Shown here: piece after piece, positions 6,776 through 9,943 of the stretch | How positions within the stretch are numbered: position 1 is the stretch's first letter | Layout: each line of letters starts with the position of its first letter | NCBI GenBank assembly: GCA_946183385.1 | Contig: CAMHBN010000054.1 | Location: forward strand, 1 to 9,943 | Direction: 5' to 3' | Source: an uncultured Ruminococcus sp. | GTDB taxonomy: Bacteria > Bacillota > Clostridia > Oscillospirales > Ruminococcaceae | DNA length: 9,943 nucleotides | Made by a program: the position numbers and the translations under genes | Notes under the pieces: model-generated | What the model was told of the DNA's origin: nothing | What the model saw: only the letters and a program-made list of their open reading frames with translations | The model's database searches: none

Positions 6776-7327
6776 TCAGCCCTCAACGCCGTTAGCCACA
6801 GCGTTTGCGATGTCCTCGGCAGTCTCTGTGGGGTCGAGGTCGTCGTCGTAGCTCTCGGGCATGGAGGAAATCATCTCAAGGTGAGCCTTGTACATATCGA
6901 AGAGGCTCTTCTTGAACTCAGCCACCTGACGGCGTGCGTCGATGAGAGCTTCCTTCTCCTTTGCTATCTCGGCACGGTTCTTCTCCATAGCCTCGGCGTG
7001 CTGGCGAACAGCCTCGTCCTCGAGCTGGTCAGCCTTAGCCTGAGCCTCGGCGATTATCTGCTCAGCCTTGTCGTTGGCGTCGTTAAGCACCTGATGACCC
7101 TGCTTCTGAGCGCCGAGGAGAGCGTCCTTGAGAGCGTCCTCGTCCTTCATATACTCTCTTACCTTGTCGGCAAGTATCTGTATCTTATTGTTAGCCTCTG
7201 CGCGCTCGCGCTCCATTTCGTCGAGCTCAGCCTCGAGCTGTGAGAGAAATTCGTCTATCTCCTCCTGCTTATAGCCGAAGGCAGCCTTTTCAAACCTCTT
7301 ATTTCTTACGTCCTTTGATGTTATCAT
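6776..7327 (-). CDS. divIVA: DivIVA-family cell-pole/septum scaffold protein
   Basis: DivIVA proteins bind curved membrane at division septa and poles and recruit division, chromosome-anchoring or wall-synthesis partners. From the ATG at 7327 there are 183 residues. Residues 1-30 form the conserved N-terminal lipid-binding region (MITSKDVRNKRFEKAAFGYK, then EEIDEFL), and the rest is a long charged coiled coil (about 25-65 and 75-155) ending in an acidic tail (DDDLDPTETAEDI). In place of the Phe-Arg-Gly-Tyr loop of Bacillus subtilis DivIVA it reads AFGY, without the arginine. An ATG two codons earlier (7333) is only 3 bases from GAGG (7337-7340), while 7327 is 9 bases away, so I prefer 7327. 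It begins 12 bases after ylmH ends, and the Shine-Dalgarno touches the ylmH stop codon. Its place between ylmH and ileS is the classic Gram-positive order. Confidence 0.95.
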   Translation of the reverse strand: MITSKDVRNKRFEKAAFGYKQEEIDEFLSQLEAELDEMERERAEANNKIQILADKVREYMKDEDALKDALLGAQKQGHQVLNDANDKAEQIIAEAQAKADQLEDEAVRQHAEAMEKNRAEIAKEKEALIDARRQVAEFKKSLFDMYKAHLEMISSMPESYDDDLDPTETAEDIANAVANGVEG

Positions 7328-7339
7328 TATCATTCACCT

Positions 7340-8098
7340 CTAAATAAATTTTTTCAGAACTATGTGTATACGGCGCTTTTTGGTCTCGCCGCCAATACCC
7401 GAAAGAATAAATCTGCCGCAGCCTCTCACCGAGAGTATATCCCCCTCGCTCAGCTCCTTCGAGCACGAGTCTGCGGTGATATGGTTCACGTCCACCCTGT
7501 CCGTGCGGATAAGCTCTGCCGCTTTTTCGCGGCTCACCTTAGCCGCGAGGCTGACAATGCAGTCGAGCCGCAGAGAGGCGACCGTACCGCCCATATCCTG
7601 AAATTTCTGAGCATTTGTGAGCTCAAACGGACGGCTGCCGGTTATCTTCACGCCGACGCGTCCTATCTTCGTCACGGAGGACACTATCGTCTCCGCAGCG
7701 ATGTCCGTCACAAAGGTCTGGGCGAGCCCGTCCTCCGCGACGATATCCCCTATCACCTCGCGCTTGAGCATTTGAGCCATAAAAGAGCCGAGGAAGTCCC
7801 TGTGCGTGAGCTTGTCCTCCTCCCGGAAGGTGAAGGTCAGGCACTTCATCGGGAACAGCTCCGTAATGCCGTCCCCGAGGTAGTCGGGGTAAACAGCCAG
7901 CATTTTCCGCCTTGCTCCGTCGTAGCCGCCCCACAGCATATAGCCGAGCGAGCCGACGTTCGCCCTGCACCAGAGCTCCGCCTCCGCGCACTGTCTCTCG
8001 TCGAAGAAGGACGAGAACACGGGAGCGCAGTCCCTGCCGCAGCGGCTCACCATATCCGCGAGCCTTGCGAAAAACAGCTTATCGGGCTGTGTATCCAT
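7340..8098 (-). CDS. ylmH: YlmH-type S4-domain RNA-binding protein
   Basis: YlmH is an S4-domain RNA-binding protein encoded in division clusters of Gram-positives. Work in Bacillus subtilis links it to ribosome-associated quality control on stalled large subunits. The protein has 252 residues, normal for the family. The N-terminal part (1-95) is the family-specific domain with the Tyr/Trp-rich GYMLWGGYDGARR (52-64). Next is the strongly conserved stretch around LTHRDFLGSFMAQMLKREVIGDI (97-119). A C-terminal S4 domain (about 175-235) includes VSREKAAELIRTDRVDVNH and GDILSVRGCGRF, and ends in a basic KKRRIHIVLKKF tail. The ATG overlaps the sepF stop by one base (TGATG), suggesting coupled translation. 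In Bacillus subtilis ylmG lies between these two genes; it is absent here. Confidence 0.92.
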   Translation of the reverse strand: MDTQPDKLFFARLADMVSRCGRDCAPVFSSFFDERQCAEAELWCRANVGSLGYMLWGGYDGARRKMLAVYPDYLGDGITELFPMKCLTFTFREEDKLTHRDFLGSFMAQMLKREVIGDIVAEDGLAQTFVTDIAAETIVSSVTKIGRVGVKITGSRPFELTNAQKFQDMGGTVASLRLDCIVSLAAKVSREKAAELIRTDRVDVNHITADSCSKELSEGDILSVRGCGRFILSGIGGETKKRRIHIVLKKFI

Positions 8099-8583
8099 CA
8101 GATGAATACGCCGTTGTTCTCCAGCTCGCCGACGAGGTCCTCGCCGATGAAGCCGACATTGTAAGGCGTGATGATGTATGTGAGGTTCGCAACGGGCTTG
8201 AGGCTGCCGCCGTTGGCGTAGGCAACACCAACGAGGAAGTCGATTATTCTTCTCTTGTTCTCGGGAGAAGCTGTCTCAAGGTTGAGAACTACTGTCTTCT
8301 TAGCGATGAGGTGGTCAGCTATCTGCTTTGCGTCTGTGAAAGCAGAGGGCTTGACGAGAACGACCTGAAGCTGTGCGGTGGTCTGGATATTAACGACCTT
8401 GTTCCTTCTTCCGCCCGAGAAGCTTCCGCCCTCGGATGATGCTGCGGCAACAGCCTCCTCGTGCTCGATAGCGGCAGCTGCACGCTCGGCTCTGGGGTCT
8501 GCATGGAGGGGAGTATCAGCGAAATCGCCGTCTTCGTCCTCGGCAGCAAAAAAGAAGTCCTTGATATTCTCGAACAGTTTCAT
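8098..8583 (-). CDS. sepF: Cell division protein SepF
   Basis: SepF tethers FtsZ to the membrane and helps assemble the septal ring. The 161-residue protein has the three expected parts: an N-terminal amphipathic helix for membrane binding (MKLFENIKDFFF, 1-12), a disordered acidic and alanine/glycine-rich linker (13-70), and the folded SepF core (about 72-150). The core includes VVLVKPSAFTDAKQIADHL (74-92), VVLNLE (98-103), KRRIIDFLVG (110-119) and the conserved glycine pair at 125-126 before the ITPYNV strand. A GGAG (8590-8593) lies 6 bases ahead of the ATG. It is the first gene after the longest spacer of the window, so its own promoter or leader control is plausible. It overlaps ylmH by one base. 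Confidence 0.96.
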   Translation of the reverse strand: MKLFENIKDFFFAAEDEDGDFADTPLHADPRAERAAAAIEHEEAVAAASSEGGSFSGGRRNKVVNIQTTAQLQVVLVKPSAFTDAKQIADHLIAKKTVVLNLETASPENKRRIIDFLVGVAYANGGSLKPVANLTYIITPYNVGFIGEDLVGELENNGVFI

Positions 8584-8714
8584 AATTTACTCCATTCTCC
8601 GCATTTTTTATATTTCTGTGACTGCCGCGCTCCATGCGGAGGGACGCGGAAGCTGTAATGCCGTGATATATCATTTCCGCCCGAGAGCGGTTCTGAACTG
8701 TTGAAGGCGCGGGG
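8584..8714 (-). promoter_or_regulatory. Spacer ahead of sepF with two competing RNA pairings
   Basis: This is the longest gene-free stretch of the window (131 bases). Pairing A joins 8625-8633 with 8638-8641 and 8645-8649: CCGCG and CTCC arms, a 4-base loop and a 3-base bulge. Pairing B joins 8597-8604 with 8634-8641, a perfect 8 bp (CTCCGCAT/ATGCGGAG). A and B share bases 8638-8641 and cannot form together; B ends 3 bases before the sepF Shine-Dalgarno (8590-8593). A 10-base palindrome TGATATATCA lies at 8664-8673, and an AT-rich TATAAAAAAT runs over about 8604-8613. I could not settle on a convincing -35/-10 pair. No T-run terminator follows yggS. Function is inferred only. Confidence 0.4.
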
Positions 8715-9410
8715 TCACTTCTTCGAGTAGTCCCTCGCTCCGAAAAGTCCCGTGCCTACACGCACGAGCGTCGAGCCGTGCTTGACAGCTTCGGCGTAGT
8801 CATGGGTCATGCCCATGGAGAGCACGTCCATATCGAGCCCTGACGAGTCCCTCATCTTATGGAAGAGCTCCTCCATGCGCCCGAGGAAGATGTCCCCCGA
8901 GGCGGGCGGCGGTATGGTCATAAGTCCGCGCACTCTCAGGTTCTCCATTGAAGCTGCCGCCTCAAGGAGCTCCGTAAGGGAGTCGGGAGCTATACCGCTC
9001 TTGGAATCCTCTCCGCCGATGTTGACCTCGCAGAGTATATCCATCGTCTTATTATGTGCAATTGCGAGCCTGTTTATTTCCGCGGCGAGCTTTACGCTGT
9101 CCACGGACTGTATCATCGTCATCGGCTCGATTATGTATTTGACTTTATTGGTCTGCAGGTGCCCGATGAAGTGCACCTCCGCAGACTTGTCATAAGCGTC
9201 CTGCTTGGAGAGGAACTCCTGCACCCTGTTCTCGCCGAGGAGGGTCACGCCGAGCTCTACCGCGCGGTTGACAATCTCGGGAGCGACGGTCTTGGTGACC
9301 GCCATGATGCGTACATCCTCTGCCTTCCTTCCGCATTTATCAGCCGCCTCCGCGATATTCTCACGTATAGCGGCGAGGTTTTCGTTTACATAGCTGAGAG
9401 CGTCAGTCAT
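8715..9410 (-). CDS. yggS: YggS/YlmE-family pyridoxal-5'-phosphate homeostasis protein
   Basis: This is a small PLP-binding protein with an alanine-racemase-like barrel and no known catalytic reaction. The family (PLPBP, YggS, YlmE) keeps vitamin B6 and amino-acid pools in balance. From the ATG at 9410 there are 231 residues, the usual length. The PLP lysine is K40 in IMAVTKTV. It is followed by LLGENRVQE (58-66), HFIGHLQTNK (80-89), the SMGMTHDY motif (198-205) and GSTLVRVGTGLFG (212-224), which bind the cofactor phosphate. The frame extends three codons to a TTG at 9419, but the AAGGAG at 9420-9425 would abut it directly. Its 9-base spacing to 9410 decides for the ATG. It overlaps the upstream HlyD-like gene by 8 bases. 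Its place before sepF matches Bacillus ylmE. Confidence 0.96.
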   Translation of the reverse strand: MTDALSYVNENLAAIRENIAEAADKCGRKAEDVRIMAVTKTVAPEIVNRAVELGVTLLGENRVQEFLSKQDAYDKSAEVHFIGHLQTNKVKYIIEPMTMIQSVDSVKLAAEINRLAIAHNKTMDILCEVNIGGEDSKSGIAPDSLTELLEAAASMENLRVRGLMTIPPPASGDIFLGRMEELFHKMRDSSGLDMDVLSMGMTHDYAEAVKHGSTLVRVGTGLFGARDYSKK

Positions 9411-9943
9411 CTGCGTCAACTCCTTCTATCAGGATATCGTCATACAGAGACAGGTAAGAAGGGTCATCATCGTGCACCCGCGAGAGCACGTAATCGTTGC
9501 CCTCATAGATAACGTCTATCTTCCTGAAGGTTATCTGTTCGCCCTTCATGATATAGACGCCCTTGTAGTTGACGGTCGTGGTAGCGGGCTCGGTGCCGTC
9601 TGCGGGAGCGGAAGGGTCTGTCTCGGTCACGTCCGCGAAGCGTATCGACTCACGCGGCACCTTCAGACCGTGGTACTCGCCCTTGATTATCTCGCACTTC
9701 TCGACGCGGTGCTTGACGAGGTCATAGTTGAACTGGTCGCACTCGAGTATGATGATACTCTTTGCGGCATTGCCCTCGTCCCTGACGTCCTTTATCACAG
9801 CGCTGAACGTATCAGCGGAGGAATCGAACCTGAGGCTGACCCTGCTGCCTATCGCGTACTCCTTGCGGGAGTTGTCGATAATGCCTGCGAGGTACCAGCC
9901 GTAGCCGTCGATGAGCTTGCCCACAACATTGGGCGCTGTGGAC
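9403..9943 (-). CDS. HlyD-like membrane-fusion/efflux adaptor protein (partial, 5' end off window)
   Basis: Only the last 180 residues are visible; the N-terminus, with any membrane anchor and biotinyl-lipoyl-like domain, lies beyond the right edge. The visible part looks like the C-terminal beta-barrel and membrane-proximal region of HlyD-type adaptors found beside yggS-sepF in Clostridia. It has LIDGYGWYLAG, then IGSRVSLRF (a flattened-barrel strand with a Gly turn), ILECDQFNYDLVKHRVEKCEI and HGLKVPRESIRF, which matches the recurring 'GlkVPrsAi' motif of these proteins. It continues with GVYIMKGEQITFRKIDVIYEG and SLYDDILIEG, again typical of adaptor C-termini. A threonine/proline/alanine-rich insert (TETDPSAPADGTEPATTT) separates two strands. 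It overlaps yggS by 8 bases (ATGACTGA), so it is probably the first visible gene of the same transcript. Substrate and partner are unknown; the family call rests on pattern memory. Confidence 0.68.
   Translation of the reverse strand, partial: STAPNVVGKLIDGYGWYLAGIIDNSRKEYAIGSRVSLRFDSSADTFSAVIKDVRDEGNAAKSIIILECDQFNYDLVKHRVEKCEIIKGEYHGLKVPRESIRFADVTETDPSAPADGTEPATTTVNYKGVYIMKGEQITFRKIDVIYEGNDYVLSRVHDDDPSYLSLYDDILIEGVDADD
9420..9425 (-). promoter_or_regulatory. Ribosome binding site deciding the yggS start
   Basis: An AAGGAG lies 9 bases before the ATG at 9410 and directly touches the in-frame TTG at 9419. It supports 9410 as the start and sits inside the end of the upstream gene. Confidence 0.75.

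Noticed and set aside
6750..6790. A possible promoter (TTGAGG with TAATAA) between divIVA and ileS
   Set aside because: The -35 lies in the divIVA coding end and both boxes match poorly; AT-rich sequence alone could explain it.
8505..8676. A short minus-strand frame opening at an ATG at 8676 in the yggS-sepF spacer
   Set aside because: No Shine-Dalgarno, no conserved features, and it continues out of frame into sepF.
1..9943. Mobile element, CRISPR, toxin-antitoxin or defence system
   Set aside because: All genes are recognisable housekeeping or envelope genes with uniform style; no direct repeats, transposase or recombinase sequences were seen.

Overview
The window is ordinary, densely packed chromosomal DNA in which every supported gene lies on the minus strand, so it is transcribed from right to left. 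Gene content, Shine-Dalgarno-led starts, a fairly high GC content and the order yggS-sepF-ylmH-divIVA-ileS-lspA-rluD point to a Gram-positive bacterium of the class Clostridia. An Oscillospiraceae/Ruminococcus-like organism is my best guess. That taxonomic call is inference from gene order and protein style, not from a database search.

In transcription order (right to left): (1) the C-terminal part of a HlyD-type membrane adaptor protein that enters from the right edge. (2) The cell-division/cell-pole cluster: yggS/ylmE (PLP-binding protein), then a 131-base spacer, then sepF (FtsZ membrane anchor), ylmH (S4 RNA-binding protein) and divIVA (polar coiled-coil scaffold). (3) ileS, preceded by a short structured leader. 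(4) lspA (lipoprotein signal peptidase) and an RluD-type pseudouridine synthase, separated from ileS by a 60-base spacer that carries a perfect 10-bp inverted repeat. (5) A Cof-type HAD phosphatase and a transketolase split into two genes; the C-terminal half runs off the left edge.

Neighbouring genes overlap or are separated by very few bases almost everywhere (8-nt overlaps at HlyD/yggS and lspA/rluD, a 1-nt overlap at sepF/ylmH, and 4 to 15-nt gaps at tktN/tktC and Cof/tktN). Much of the window is therefore probably co-transcribed with translational coupling. The only spacers longer than 50 bases are 8584-8714, 6706-6775 and 3874-3933, and each carries a potential RNA hairpin. No spacer reaches 300 bases. 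I see no tRNA, rRNA, CRISPR array, insertion sequence, prophage or defence gene.

Compared with the known Bacillus subtilis cluster, ylmG (yggT) is missing between sepF and ylmH, ylyA is missing between ileS and lspA, and no T-box fits ahead of ileS. I did not find a new biological system. The observations most worth checking are RNA-level: two mutually exclusive pairings just ahead of the sepF ribosome-binding site, and a hairpin between a strong but misplaced Shine-Dalgarno sequence and the ileS start codon.
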